A stretch of DNA of 64,000 nucleotides from Ignatzschineria rhizosphaerae (lineage in GTDB: Bacteria; Pseudomonadota; Gammaproteobacteria; Cardiobacteriales; Wohlfahrtiimonadaceae). Made by a program: the position numbers and the translations under genes. The notes beneath the pieces were generated by a model. That model saw only the letters and a list, made by a program, of their open reading frames with translations, was not told the origin of the DNA and ran no database searches. Shown here piece by piece: positions 1 through 8,034 of this stretch; the stretch's first letter is position 1, and each line of letters begins with the position of its first letter. Location: the NCBI RefSeq assembly GCF_022655595.1, contig NZ_CP093379.1, positions 2,516,001-2,580,000 on the forward strand. Direction: 5' to 3'.

Positions 1-321
1 GGTAAACTTGCTCCACAATTTAAAGAACAAATCATTGGTATCGCAGAAGTTCGTGATGTCTTTAGATCTCCAAAAATTGGAGCAATTGCCGGCTGTATGG
101 TAACGGAAGGTTTAATTAAACGTCATAGCCCAATCCGTGTCCTTCGTGATAATATTGTGATCTATGAAGGCGAACTTGAATCATTACGTCGCTTTAAAGA
201 TGACGTTAACGAAGTTCGTGCAGGTATTGAGTGTGGTATCGGTGTGAAAAACTATAATGATGTTCGCACAGGTGACCAAATCGAAGTATTTGAAACAGTG
301 GAAGTAGAACGCAAACTATAA
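1..321 (+). CDS. infB: Translation initiation factor IF-2, C-terminal fragment
   Basis: The frame is open from base 1 and encodes the last 106 residues of IF-2; the 5' part lies outside the window. IF-2 is the GTPase that brings initiator fMet-tRNA to the 30S subunit. The visible part is domain IV/C2, which binds fMet-tRNA: a block beginning EVRDVF, then GCMVTEG and the RVLRDN and GIECGI segments typical of IF-2 C-termini. The stop codon shares one base with the rbfA start (TAATG), so the two genes are probably translationally coupled in the conserved infB-rbfA-truB cluster. An internal ATG at 97 is not a gene start. Confidence 0.96.
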   Translation, partial: GKLAPQFKEQIIGIAEVRDVFRSPKIGAIAGCMVTEGLIKRHSPIRVLRDNIVIYEGELESLRRFKDDVNEVRAGIECGIGVKNYNDVRTGDQIEVFETVEVERKL

Positions 322-713
322 TGAGTAATAATTCACGTTTAAAACGCATAGATGAGCAGCTCCGTCAGGAGCTCTCAATGCTTATTCGCAAAGAGATCAG
401 TGATTCACGTGCCATGATGGTTTCCATCACCTTAGTGGAAACGGTACGGGACTTTTCTCAAGCTAAAGTCTATATCACCTATTTAGGTCCTAAAGAGGAA
501 CGAGGTGAAATTATCGACTTACTCCATGAGTATGGTCCTGAATTTCGCCGTCAACTTGGGAAGATATTACGCTTACGGACGATTCCTCGTTTTCATTTTA
601 TTTACGATGATCTCCTTGAAAAGAGTAATGCGATCACTTCCCTTATTACAGAAGCGATTCGTTCCGACGAACTAAAAGCTGAGAAAAATCGCCCAGATGA
701 ATCAGAAGATTAA
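321..713 (+). CDS. rbfA: 30S ribosome-binding factor RbfA
   Basis: This 130-residue protein is close to the usual RbfA length. It is a small KH-fold factor that binds the 30S subunit and helps mature the 5' end of 16S rRNA, and it is needed for growth in the cold. The N-terminus (RLKRIDEQLRQELSMLI) and the later RTIPRFHFIYDD segment are family hallmarks. The start overlaps the infB stop by one base and its end overlaps the truB start by 17 bases, so the three are read as one operon. Confidence 0.97.
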   Translation: MSNNSRLKRIDEQLRQELSMLIRKEISDSRAMMVSITLVETVRDFSQAKVYITYLGPKEERGEIIDLLHEYGPEFRRQLGKILRLRTIPRFHFIYDDLLEKSNAITSLITEAIRSDELKAEKNRPDESED

Positions 714-1617
714 ACATAAACGCCGTCATATTGACGGCATTTTGCTTTTAGATAAACCTAAAGGCATCACTAGTAACCACATTTTACAAAGAGTAAAAAG
801 ACTCTTCAATGCTGAAAAAGCAGGCCATAGCGGAACATTAGATCCCATGGCAACAGGCATGCTGCCCATCTGTTTTGGAGAAGCAACCAAATTTGCAGGT
901 CAACTTCTGGATAACCACAAAACTTATCAGTTTACCTGTAAGCTTGGGGAAAAAACCTCAACCGGAGATGCCGAAGGCGAAATTATTGAAACAAAGGCTA
1001 TTGCGGAAAATTTAACAGCCTCACACATAGAAAATGCCCTCAATAGCTTTCTTGGGGAGATCTCCCAAATTCCTCCAATGGTTTCCGCTCTTCATCATGA
1101 AGGTAAAAGACTTTATGAACTCGCGCGAGAAGGAATTGAGGTTGAGAGAAAAGCCCGTAATATTACGATTTTGTCACTGACTTTAGATGAGTTTAATGAA
1201 ACCTCTTTTACCGCAACCGTTACCTGTTCTAAAGGGACTTACGTTAGAGTATTAGCAGAAGATATTGCCCAAAACTTACAAACAGTGGGGCATTTAACAA
1301 TGCTTAGAAGAGTGACTATTCATCCTTTTGAAAATGAGACCTTAATTCCTTTTTCAAAAATAGAATCATTAAAAGATCAATTAGATAGTTTAGATGCTTT
1401 ATTACTTCCGATTGATCGTGCCGTCACTGATTTACCAATACTCACCTTTAATCAGGAGGATTCTGCCCGCATTCTTCATGGACAAAGGATACGAATAGAA
1501 GGTACACTCGATAGTAATTTATATCGCCTCTACAGTGACGATAACCAATTTTTAGGGATCGGTGCGCCTAATACGCCAACCTCAATTGGCCCGAAACGCA
1601 TCATCCAACAAAGTTAA
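697..1617 (+). CDS. truB: tRNA pseudouridine(55) synthase TruB
   Basis: The 306-residue protein makes pseudouridine 55 in the T-loop of tRNAs. It carries the TruB motif GHSGTLDPMATG, with catalytic Asp at residue 49, after the N-terminal DGILLLDKPKGITS segment, and the KGTYVRVLAEDI motif near residue 175. The start lies inside the end of rbfA, the usual arrangement in gammaproteobacteria. No terminator was seen before the next gene. In many relatives rpsO follows truB, but here isocitrate dehydrogenase does. Confidence 0.97.
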   Translation: MNQKIKHKRRHIDGILLLDKPKGITSNHILQRVKRLFNAEKAGHSGTLDPMATGMLPICFGEATKFAGQLLDNHKTYQFTCKLGEKTSTGDAEGEIIETKAIAENLTASHIENALNSFLGEISQIPPMVSALHHEGKRLYELAREGIEVERKARNITILSLTLDEFNETSFTATVTCSKGTYVRVLAEDIAQNLQTVGHLTMLRRVTIHPFENETLIPFSKIESLKDQLDSLDALLLPIDRAVTDLPILTFNQEDSARILHGQRIRIEGTLDSNLYRLYSDDNQFLGIGAPNTPTSIGPKRIIQQS

Positions 1618-1671
1618 ATTTTTTAATTGAGATTCACTTTTTTAATTTTTAATATTTATTTTGGAGGGTTT

Positions 1672-2925
1672 ATGAGTTATCAACATATAGTTGTGCCAAC
1701 GGGTGAGAAAATTACCATTAACAAGGATTTTTCTCTCAATGTACCCAATAATCCCATCATCCCTTTTGTTGAAGGGGATGAGGTGGGTGCAGAAATCACC
1801 CCAGTGATGAAAAAAGTCATTGATGCTGCTGTTGAGAAAGCTTATGGAAATGAGAAAAAAATCTCATGGATGGAAGTTTACGCAGGTGAAAAATCTACAA
1901 AAGTTTACGGTAAAGATGAATGGTTACCTAAAGAGACTTTAGATGCGCTTAAAGAGTTTATTGTTTCTATTAAAGGCCCTTTAACAACACCAGTTGGTGG
2001 CGGTATCCGTTCACTTAACGTAACAATGCGTCAAACACTTGATCTTTATCTCTGTATGCGCCCCGTACAATACTTTGCCGGCGTTCCTTCACCTGTGAAA
2101 GAGCCTGAAAAAGTAGATATGGTTATTTTCCGTGAAAACTCAGAAGATATCTATGCAGGTATCGAGTGGGAAGCAGGATCACCGGAAGCAAAAAAAGTGA
2201 TCGATTTCTTACAAGGGGAGATGGGCGTTAACAAAATTCGTTTCCCAGAGACTTCAGGTATTGGAATTAAGCCTGTTTCAATCGAAGGAACTAAACGCCT
2301 TGTTCGTAAAGCGATTCAATACGCCATCGACAATGATAAACCTAATGTCACCCTTGTACATAAAGGAAATATCATGAAATTCACAGAAGGTGGATTCCGT
2401 GATTGGGGATATGAGCTTGCTCGTGAAGAATTTGGGGCAACCTTAATTGGTAATGGTCCATGGTGTGAATTTAAAAACCCAAAAACAGGAAAAATGATCA
2501 CTGTTAAAGATAGTATCGCTGATGCTTTCTTACAACGTATCCTTTTTGAACCTGAAAAATATACCGTTGTGGCAACATTAAACTTAAATGGTGACTACAT
2601 CTCAGATGCGCTCGCTGCGCAAGTGGGTGGTATCGGTATTGCGCCAGGGGCGAACCTTTCAGATTCCATCGCGATTTTTGAAGCAACTCATGGTACAGCA
2701 CCTGATATTGCCGGTAAGAATATTGTCAATCCTGGTTCCATTATTTTATCAGCAGAGATGATGCTTCGTCATTTAGGCTGGACTGAAGCTGCTGATTTAG
2801 TCATTAAAGCGTTAAATGGGGCTATTAGTTCGAAGAAAGTGACTGCAGACTTCGCTAAGATGATGAAAGATGCAACACAAGTCTCTACAAGCGAATTTGG
2901 AGACGTAATGATTAGCAATATGTAA
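1672..2925 (+). CDS. icd: Isocitrate dehydrogenase, probably NAD-dependent
   Basis: The 417-residue protein oxidises isocitrate to 2-oxoglutarate in the TCA cycle and aligns with E. coli Icd almost without gaps. The start at 1672 is chosen because GGAGG lies 4-9 bases upstream and the protein then matches homologues; an in-frame codon at 1627 would add 15 unrelated residues. The substrate loop RSLNVTMRQ keeps the serine that is phosphorylated in E. coli. The coenzyme pocket differs: Asp345 and Ile346 replace the Lys344-Tyr345 pair of E. coli, and Ala392 and Lys396 replace Tyr391 and Arg395. Asp-Ile at these sites is the signature of NAD-specific prokaryotic enzymes. The gene is monocistronic with its own terminator. 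Confidence 0.96.
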   Translation: MSYQHIVVPTGEKITINKDFSLNVPNNPIIPFVEGDEVGAEITPVMKKVIDAAVEKAYGNEKKISWMEVYAGEKSTKVYGKDEWLPKETLDALKEFIVSIKGPLTTPVGGGIRSLNVTMRQTLDLYLCMRPVQYFAGVPSPVKEPEKVDMVIFRENSEDIYAGIEWEAGSPEAKKVIDFLQGEMGVNKIRFPETSGIGIKPVSIEGTKRLVRKAIQYAIDNDKPNVTLVHKGNIMKFTEGGFRDWGYELAREEFGATLIGNGPWCEFKNPKTGKMITVKDSIADAFLQRILFEPEKYTVVATLNLNGDYISDALAAQVGGIGIAPGANLSDSIAIFEATHGTAPDIAGKNIVNPGSIILSAEMMLRHLGWTEAADLVIKALNGAISSKKVTADFAKMMKDATQVSTSEFGDVMISNM

Positions 2926-2950
2926 TCATTATTTTCTCTAGAGAAGGAAA

Positions 2951-2980
2951 AAGCCTCTAATAAAATTAGAGGCTTTTTTG
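2951..2980 (+). terminator. Rho-independent terminator after icd
   Basis: An 11-bp perfect stem (arms 2951-2961 and 2965-2975, both containing GCCTCTAAT or its complement) is followed by a T run. It ends icd and could also work in reverse for the cold shock gene. Confidence 0.9.
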
Positions 2981-3071
2981 TGTCCGGTCATTTTTGTTCT
3001 ATAGGTTACTAATTAATGCATAACTAACAATTCAATGGAACAACTAACTCCCTTACTTTCTTACTTAAATA

Positions 3072-3275
3072 TTAAGCAGGTTTACAAACAGTTGTTTGAA
3101 GACCACGATCTGACTCTTTGGCATCAAACTCAACTTTTTGACCTTCCGCTAAAGTACGAAAGCCATCACCTTGGATAGTAGAGAAATGTACGAATACATC
3201 AGCACCACCGTCATCAGGAGTGATAAAACCGAATCCTTTGGATTCATTGAACCATTTTACAGTTCCAATACGCAT
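3072..3275 (-). CDS. Cold shock domain protein (CspA family)
   Basis: This 67-residue single-domain nucleic-acid chaperone has RNP1 (KGFGFI, residues 13-18) and RNP2 (VFVHF, residues 27-31) on the expected OB-fold strands. Such proteins bind single-stranded RNA and melt structure, often at low temperature. The start at 3275 gives the canonical [10 protein letters not shown] opening with GAGG upstream; a longer in-frame reading from 3314 adds 13 atypical residues that lie in the leader. The gene is monocistronic and converges with icd. Confidence 0.95.
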   Translation of the reverse strand: MRIGTVKWFNESKGFGFITPDDGGADVFVHFSTIQGDGFRTLAEGQKVEFDAKESDRGLQTTVCKPA

Positions 3276-3425
3276 AAAAAACCTCAAAAATAAATCTATA
3301 TGATTTAAAATCATATTTAAAAATAGAAACTGTCTACGCTACATTTGTAGGTAGACAGCTCTAACATTAAGCGGAAATTCCACTAAATGCAAGATATATA
3401 TTTTAATTATTTAAAAAGGTCCTCT

Positions 3426-3905
3426 ATGCACATCGCTTACCTATCCCTTGGTTCAAACATTAATAATCCTCTTGAACAGATCAAAATCGCCCTCAAAGAG
3501 ATTGATAATATTCCAAAAATTAATCTATTAAATATTTCCTCTCTTTATAAAACACCGCCTATTGGGCCAAAACAACCCGATTTTATTAATGCCGCTATTA
3601 AGATTAATACCTCACTTTCAGCACATGATCTGCTCACAAAAATGCAAGAAATAGAGCAAGCACATCATCGAAAAAGAGAGATCCATTGGGGGCCTAGAAC
3701 GCTTGATATTGATATAATTTTATTTAATAAAGAGCAGATCTCTACAGAAAGACTCACCGTTCCACACCCTTTTATGCAAGAGCGAGCTTTTGTTTTGGTT
3801 CCTTTACTGGAAATAGAACCCATGCTAGAAACACCACAACATGGCTCCTTACAAGAGATCTTAAACAAATTGCCAGAGCGCCATGAAATTCAAATCATTG
3901 CATAA
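3426..3905 (+). CDS. folK: HPPK, 6-hydroxymethyl-dihydropterin pyrophosphokinase
   Basis: The 159-residue enzyme transfers pyrophosphate from ATP to 6-hydroxymethyl-7,8-dihydropterin in folate synthesis. It begins with the family's SLGSN segment and has the signature GPRTLDIDIILF, where Asp94 and Asp96 should bind the two magnesium ions. The start at 3426 is preferred over an in-frame ATG at 3387, because homologues start just before SLGSN. It is not paired with folP or pcnB here. Confidence 0.96.
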   Translation: MHIAYLSLGSNINNPLEQIKIALKEIDNIPKINLLNISSLYKTPPIGPKQPDFINAAIKINTSLSAHDLLTKMQEIEQAHHRKREIHWGPRTLDIDIILFNKEQISTERLTVPHPFMQERAFVLVPLLEIEPMLETPQHGSLQEILNKLPERHEIQIIA

Positions 3906-4187
3906 TATTAAAGTTTAATTCGCCATTAATCTTCCCATAATAGTCTCTTAAATATCTTCAGGTGATTTTGATAAATCTTCCATAATCACCGATTTTGAGA
4001 GTAAAAATTAAAAAAGATAATCCTTTCCTAAAAGGATCCTATCCCAAATCTATTAATGATTTTAAAGTCACTTCTCTTTGAAATCTTCGTAAAACCCCGA
4101 GATTTATCTCGTAAGATCAGCTCATAATAATATCGTTCAATAAATTTAAAATTGCGATTATTCCCCAAAACAACAAAAGGATTTTCT

Positions 4188-4781
4188 ATGAAAAAAATTG
4201 TCATTGCTAGTAATAATGCCGGTAAGATTGCTGAATTTAAAGCACTTTTTGAGCCATTAGGAATTGAAACACTCTCTTTAAAAGAGGCAGGAATTATTTC
4301 AGATCCTGAAGAGACAGGCCTTACTTTTATCGAAAATGCCCTTATTAAAGCAAGAAACGCGGCCAAAATAAGTGGATTACCTGCGCTAGCTGATGATTCA
4401 GGCCTTGTTGTCCCCCATTTAAATGGCGAACCTGGCATTTACTCAGCAAGATATAGCGAAGAAGCAACCGATAGTGCTAATAATGCCAAGCTATTACAAA
4501 AAATGAGCAACTTTCAAGATCAGGAACGCGCCGCTTACTTTAAAGCTGTTTTAGTCCTTGTTCGTGATGAAACAGATCCCGTTCCTTTAATTGCTGAAGG
4601 GGAAGCTCATGGTTTTATTACGAAAGAAATTTTAGGTTCTGGCGGATTTGGCTACGATCCTCTCTTCTATTTTCCTGATAAATCTCAAACTTTTGGCGAA
4701 TTATCGAGTGAGGAAAAAAATCAAATTTCACACCGAGCGATCGCTCTTCAAAAGCTATCAACAAAATTAAATACTTTATAA
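4188..4781 (+). CDS. rdgB: XTP/dITP pyrophosphatase (Ham1/RdgB)
   Basis: The 197-residue house-cleaning enzyme hydrolyses dITP, dXTP and related non-canonical purine triphosphates, keeping them out of DNA. It has SNNAGK (residues 8-13) for phosphate binding, the central ADDSGL (68-73) with the conserved acidic residues, and GFGYDPLF and SHRAIA near the C-terminus. The start is the ATG before KKIVIAS with AAAGGA upstream; an in-frame upstream codon adds 12 residues with no family support. The 282-base gap before it contains only short hairpins. Confidence 0.96.
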   Translation: MKKIVIASNNAGKIAEFKALFEPLGIETLSLKEAGIISDPEETGLTFIENALIKARNAAKISGLPALADDSGLVVPHLNGEPGIYSARYSEEATDSANNAKLLQKMSNFQDQERAAYFKAVLVLVRDETDPVPLIAEGEAHGFITKEILGSGGFGYDPLFYFPDKSQTFGELSSEEKNQISHRAIALQKLSTKLNTL

Positions 4782-4798
4782 ACAACTAGATAGAACAG

Positions 4799-4980
4799 TT
4801 ATACACAAAAAATTTAAATCAAGGTAGGATAAGTTATCCACAAAAATGTGGATAAGTAGTGGATAACTTTCATCTTTTTTATCGACAAACTCCTCCATAT
4901 ATTTGTACATGGACTTTTCAACAGCGAAAAATAGGCTTAAGATAAGTTATTCACTGATTTTTACCAAAAACTGTGGATAA
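4799..4980. promoter_or_regulatory. DnaA-box cluster A, upstream of brnQ
   Basis: Within the 409-base gap between rdgB and brnQ there are three perfect 9-base DnaA boxes (TTATCCACA at 4834-4842 on plus; its complement at 4847-4855 and 4972-4980), one R2-type box (TTATACACA, 4799-4807) and near matches at 4858 and 4948. Two perfect boxes face each other only four bases apart. The following 70 bases resemble the sequence after the last box of cluster B (6769-6848). The boxes are seen directly; a role in DnaA binding is inferred. Confidence 0.7.
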
Positions 4981-5190
4981 CTATAGCTGCTCATCATCAT
5001 CTATTCTTTATAAAAGAGATGATATTAATAAAAGACCACAAGAATTTATTCATTTGATAGCAGTTTGGATTCGATCATTTATCCAATGATCTATAAAATT
5101 TAAAAAATATGAAATTTAGCTTTTAAGTTTTAATTTTTATAATTAGTCGTTAAAAATACGATTAAAACTCAAATTTAGTAGAGAATTTGT

Positions 5191-6522
5191 ATGTCAAAGA
5201 GAACATTATTTATAGGGTTTATGTTATTTGCCCTGTTTTTTGGTGCCGGTAACTTAATATTCCCACCTACAGTTGGGCAATTAAGTGGTACAAACTTTAT
5301 TCCGGCAATTATTGGTTTTATTGTCACAGGTGTTGGTCTTCCATTAATAGGAATTATTGCCGGGTCTTTCTCTGAAGAAGGATTTAGATCTGAAGCAAAA
5401 CGCATCCATCCTCTGTTTGCGATTCTTTTTATGGTCACAATTTACCTGACCATTGGACCTTTCTTTGCTATTCCAAGAACAGCAATGGTCTCTTATGAAA
5501 TGGCAGTCCTCCCTTTCCTTGAAGGAGGAATTGAGACAATATCTTCAAAAATAGGCTTTGCAATTGTCTATTTTGCTTTAACCTTTTATCTAGCACTAAA
5601 CCCATCAAAACTCGTTGAAAGAGTTGGCCAAATCTTAACGCCTGCACTTTTATTAACGATTGTTTTATTGATTATCAGTGCTTTCTTTAAGCTTGATGCC
5701 CCCATTACAGAAGTGAGCCCACAATTTACAAGAGATCCTTTCTTTGTCGGTTTCTCGGAAGGTTATCAAACAATGGATACAATCGCGGCAGTCGCGTTTG
5801 CAATGATTGTTATCACAGCTGTAAAAGCAACGGGTTTAACAAAACAAAAAGATATCTTTAAACAATCTTCTATAGCCGCAGTCATTGCCGGTGTTGGATT
5901 AGGTCTTGTTTATATTTCTCTTGCTTGGATTGGAAATAACTACCCATTAAGCCCAGAAGAAGCAGCAGGGGGGAATATGGGGACTTCAATCTTAACGGGA
6001 GTTGCACGCCTGACTTATGGTGAAGGTGGTCGTATTCTCTTAAGTTTAATTGTATCGCTAGCATGTTTGACAACGGCAATTGGTTTAGTAGTAGCTGTTA
6101 GTAGCTATTTCCATGAGCTATATAATAAAATCTCGTATCAAGTCTATGCAGTGATCTTCTCCTTGATTAGCTTTATTTTAGCAAGCCAAGGATTAAGCTC
6201 TATCATCATGGGCGCTGTGCCGATTTTATTAATCATCTACCCAATTACGATCGTATTGATTGTTTTAATCTTCATTGATCGTTTCTTACGTGGTATGCCA
6301 AATCTTGCATTCCAATTACCTATTTATGTGACACTTATCATTAGTGCACTCTCAGTAACCCTTGGTTATGTGGGTGATTCAACATTTAAAATCAAAGCGA
6401 CAGAGCTATTATCGTACCTTCCTTATCAAAGTAGCGATATGGGCTGGATGATTCCTGCTGTTGTAGCGCTTTTAATAGGAATTGTTTTAGGTAAAGCCTT
6501 TAAAACAAAACAAGGGATCTAA
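5191..6522 (+). CDS. brnQ: Branched-chain amino acid transporter BrnQ (LIVCS family)
   Basis: The 443-residue integral membrane protein should import leucine, isoleucine and valine with sodium or protons. The N-terminus (GFMLFALFFGAGNLIFPP) is the strongest family signature, and about twelve hydrophobic segments follow. It has its own terminator and is flanked on both sides by intergenic modules rich in DnaA boxes. No amino-acid biosynthesis gene is next to it, but the following gene encodes an amino-acid binding protein, so the locus may serve amino-acid uptake. Confidence 0.95.
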   Translation: MSKRTLFIGFMLFALFFGAGNLIFPPTVGQLSGTNFIPAIIGFIVTGVGLPLIGIIAGSFSEEGFRSEAKRIHPLFAILFMVTIYLTIGPFFAIPRTAMVSYEMAVLPFLEGGIETISSKIGFAIVYFALTFYLALNPSKLVERVGQILTPALLLTIVLLIISAFFKLDAPITEVSPQFTRDPFFVGFSEGYQTMDTIAAVAFAMIVITAVKATGLTKQKDIFKQSSIAAVIAGVGLGLVYISLAWIGNNYPLSPEEAAGGNMGTSILTGVARLTYGEGGRILLSLIVSLACLTTAIGLVVAVSSYFHELYNKISYQVYAVIFSLISFILASQGLSSIIMGAVPILLIIYPITIVLIVLIFIDRFLRGMPNLAFQLPIYVTLIISALSVTLGYVGDSTFKIKATELLSYLPYQSSDMGWMIPAVVALLIGIVLGKAFKTKQGI

Positions 6523-6554
6523 TTTCGGTGAACTTGAAGGGACTAATAATCAGG

Positions 6555-6579
6555 AAAGCCGCTTAGTGCGGCTTTTTTT
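6555..6579 (+). terminator. Terminator after brnQ
   Basis: An 8-bp GC-rich stem (AAAGCCGC/GCGGCTTT, arms 6555-6562 and 6568-6575) is followed by T residues. Confidence 0.9.
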
Positions 6580-6616
6580 ATGATAATTTAGACCATTAAG
6601 TTTTAGCTTAGGATAA

Positions 6617-6778
6617 TTATCCGCAAAAAAACGGTAGAAATCTGTGGATAACTTAAAGATAAAAAAGAGTGAGATTTATCCAAATCTTCATCCAAAGATT
6701 TATATCAAGAGATATTCACATAAAAAATCAATGCAAAAGCTTGATTAATCCTCAATAATAAGGATAAATTGTGGATAA
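6617..6778. promoter_or_regulatory. DnaA-box cluster B, upstream of the binding protein
   Basis: The 349-base gap after brnQ carries two perfect DnaA boxes in the reverse sense (6643-6651 and 6770-6778), with one-mismatch copies at 6617-6625 (TTATCCGCA) and 6712-6720. The last box is followed by a stretch resembling 4971-5050, so clusters A and B look like diverged duplicates. Otherwise the gap holds only the brnQ terminator and the promoter region of the next gene. Confidence 0.65.
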
Positions 6779-6871
6779 CTCTGTTCACTCATCATTATCT
6801 TTAAGATATAAAGAGAAGATAGTAATAAGTAGAAACAAGAATAGAAATAACTTTTTCAGTGTGAGGGTTTT

Positions 6872-7642
6872 ATGTTAAAAAAATTATTAATAGGAAGTTC
6901 ATTACTTCTTGCATCACAAGTCATGGCGCAAGATGTGATTAAAATCGGAATTGAAGGATCTTATCCTCCGTTTAGCTATATCTCTGAAACGCAGACTATT
7001 GAAGGCTTTGAACCTGATTTAGCAAAACTATTTTGTGAGAAGATGGCACAAAAATGTGAAATCGTTCAAGTGGATTTTGATGCGTTAATTCCTTCACTCA
7101 ATACAAAACGTATCGATGCAATTTTGGCTTCAATGTCCATTACCGATACTCGTAAAAAAGCGATTAACTTTAGTAACAAGTATTACCAAACCCCTGCTCG
7201 CTTTGTGATTCCTACAGGTAAAAGTATCGATATCACTGATGAGGGATTAAAAGGAAAACGTATAGGGGTACAAAGCGGTACGATTCATGAGATTTACATG
7301 AATGACAAATATAAGCGCACCGCAGATGTAAGAAGCTATCGTAGCCTTGATGAAGCCATGATGGATCTTGAAACGGGTCGTATTGATCTAGTGTTTGCGG
7401 ATGTTGTGCCACTTGATATCGGTTATCTTCAAAAAGATTATGCAGGTAAAGTTGAATTTATAGGGCCTGCATTTTTTGAAGAAGAGTGGTTAGGAGAAGG
7501 AGTTGGTGTGGGAATTCGTAAAACAGATAACGAGCTCTTAGATCGCTTTAATGCGGCAATCAAGGCCACTCGTGAAGATGGTTCTTACAAGGAAGTTGAA
7601 GCAAAATACTTCTCATACGATGTTTATGGTGAAGAGAAGTAA
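6872..7642 (+). CDS. Periplasmic polar amino-acid binding protein (SBP family 3)
   Basis: The 256-residue protein starts with a Sec signal peptide (MLKKLLIGSSLLLASQVMAQ) and then the family 3 opening IGIEGSYPPFSY, followed by GFEPDLAKLFCEKM with the cysteine pair typical of ArgT/HisJ/ArtJ proteins. The later segments SMSITDTRKK and GKRIGVQSGTIHE are the usual ligand-cleft motifs. The likely ligand is a basic amino acid (inference). GAGGG precedes the start at normal spacing. No permease or ATPase gene is adjacent, so it either partners a distant transporter or acts as a scavenging subunit. Confidence 0.9.
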   Translation: MLKKLLIGSSLLLASQVMAQDVIKIGIEGSYPPFSYISETQTIEGFEPDLAKLFCEKMAQKCEIVQVDFDALIPSLNTKRIDAILASMSITDTRKKAINFSNKYYQTPARFVIPTGKSIDITDEGLKGKRIGVQSGTIHEIYMNDKYKRTADVRSYRSLDEAMMDLETGRIDLVFADVVPLDIGYLQKDYAGKVEFIGPAFFEEEWLGEGVGVGIRKTDNELLDRFNAAIKATREDGSYKEVEAKYFSYDVYGEEK

Positions 7643-7775
7643 TTTCAAAATTATCAATTTTCGCTAAAAAATGATGCATTAATCCTAATTTTGAAGGCTT
7701 TAAGGTTCTAAAAGTTAAAAAATATTTAGATTGAGCTTCGTTCTTTAGGGAACTTTCAAGAAAAAGACAGATATT

Positions 7776-7813
7776 AAAAATAGACCCCATAAAAATCGGG
7801 GTCTATTTTTTTA
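7776..7813 (+). terminator. Terminator after the binding protein
   Basis: A 13-bp stem (arms 7776-7788 and 7798-7810, core TAGACCCC) has a 9-base loop and a T run. It is symmetric enough to work in both directions. Confidence 0.9.
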
Positions 7814-7844
7814 TCCACTATTTTTTATGAAAAACTGTGGATAA
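7811..7844. promoter_or_regulatory. DnaA-box pair upstream of aroA
   Basis: A one-mismatch box (TTATCCACT, 7811-7819) and a perfect reverse box (7836-7844) sit just after the terminator and about 95 bases before the small ORF that overlaps aroA. They continue the series of boxes seen around brnQ. Confidence 0.55.
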
Positions 7845-7938
7845 CTAATGGGTAAAACTTGTACACTGTTTTGTATCGATTGGGCAATAGGTGCTTTAGG
7901 CTCAGTTGTGATAATATCTTGAAAGATTGGAGTGAATC

Positions 7939-8034
7939 ATGATTGATCTCATGGGGATTTCTGGAAAGTGCTCTTATTACGAACTTTTGAGGAAAATGTC
8001 AGCGATATGGAAAAATTATTTTTACCAAAAATAG
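7939..8034 (+). CDS. Possible 31-codon leader ORF overlapping the aroA start
   Basis: This small frame has GGAG seven bases before its ATG, a better ribosome site than aroA itself shows. It ends at TAG 8032-8034, 28 bases inside aroA in another frame. It encodes four tyrosines, one tryptophan and one phenylalanine, clustered as SYYELL and IWKNYFYQK. Enrichment for the end products of the aromatic pathway suggests a leader peptide or translational coupling, but no terminator or alternative hairpin pair was recognised. It may be chance; no homologue is known to me. Confidence 0.35.
   Translation: MIDLMGISGKCSYYELLRKMSAIWKNYFYQK

Noticed and set aside
4028..4438. Minus-strand frame of 136 codons over rdgB
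   Set aside because: It overlaps the start of rdgB in antisense and its composition looks like a shadow.
4799..4980. Chromosomal origin (oriC)
   Set aside because: DnaA boxes are present but dnaA, dnaN, gyrB, mnmG and rnpA are absent, and I could not see tandem AT-rich 13-mers or measure skew. Reported only as a DnaA-box cluster.
7968..8006. GTG start for aroA 13 codons upstream
   Set aside because: The 8007 ATG aligns exactly with known AroA N-termini and the extra residues do not resemble the family.
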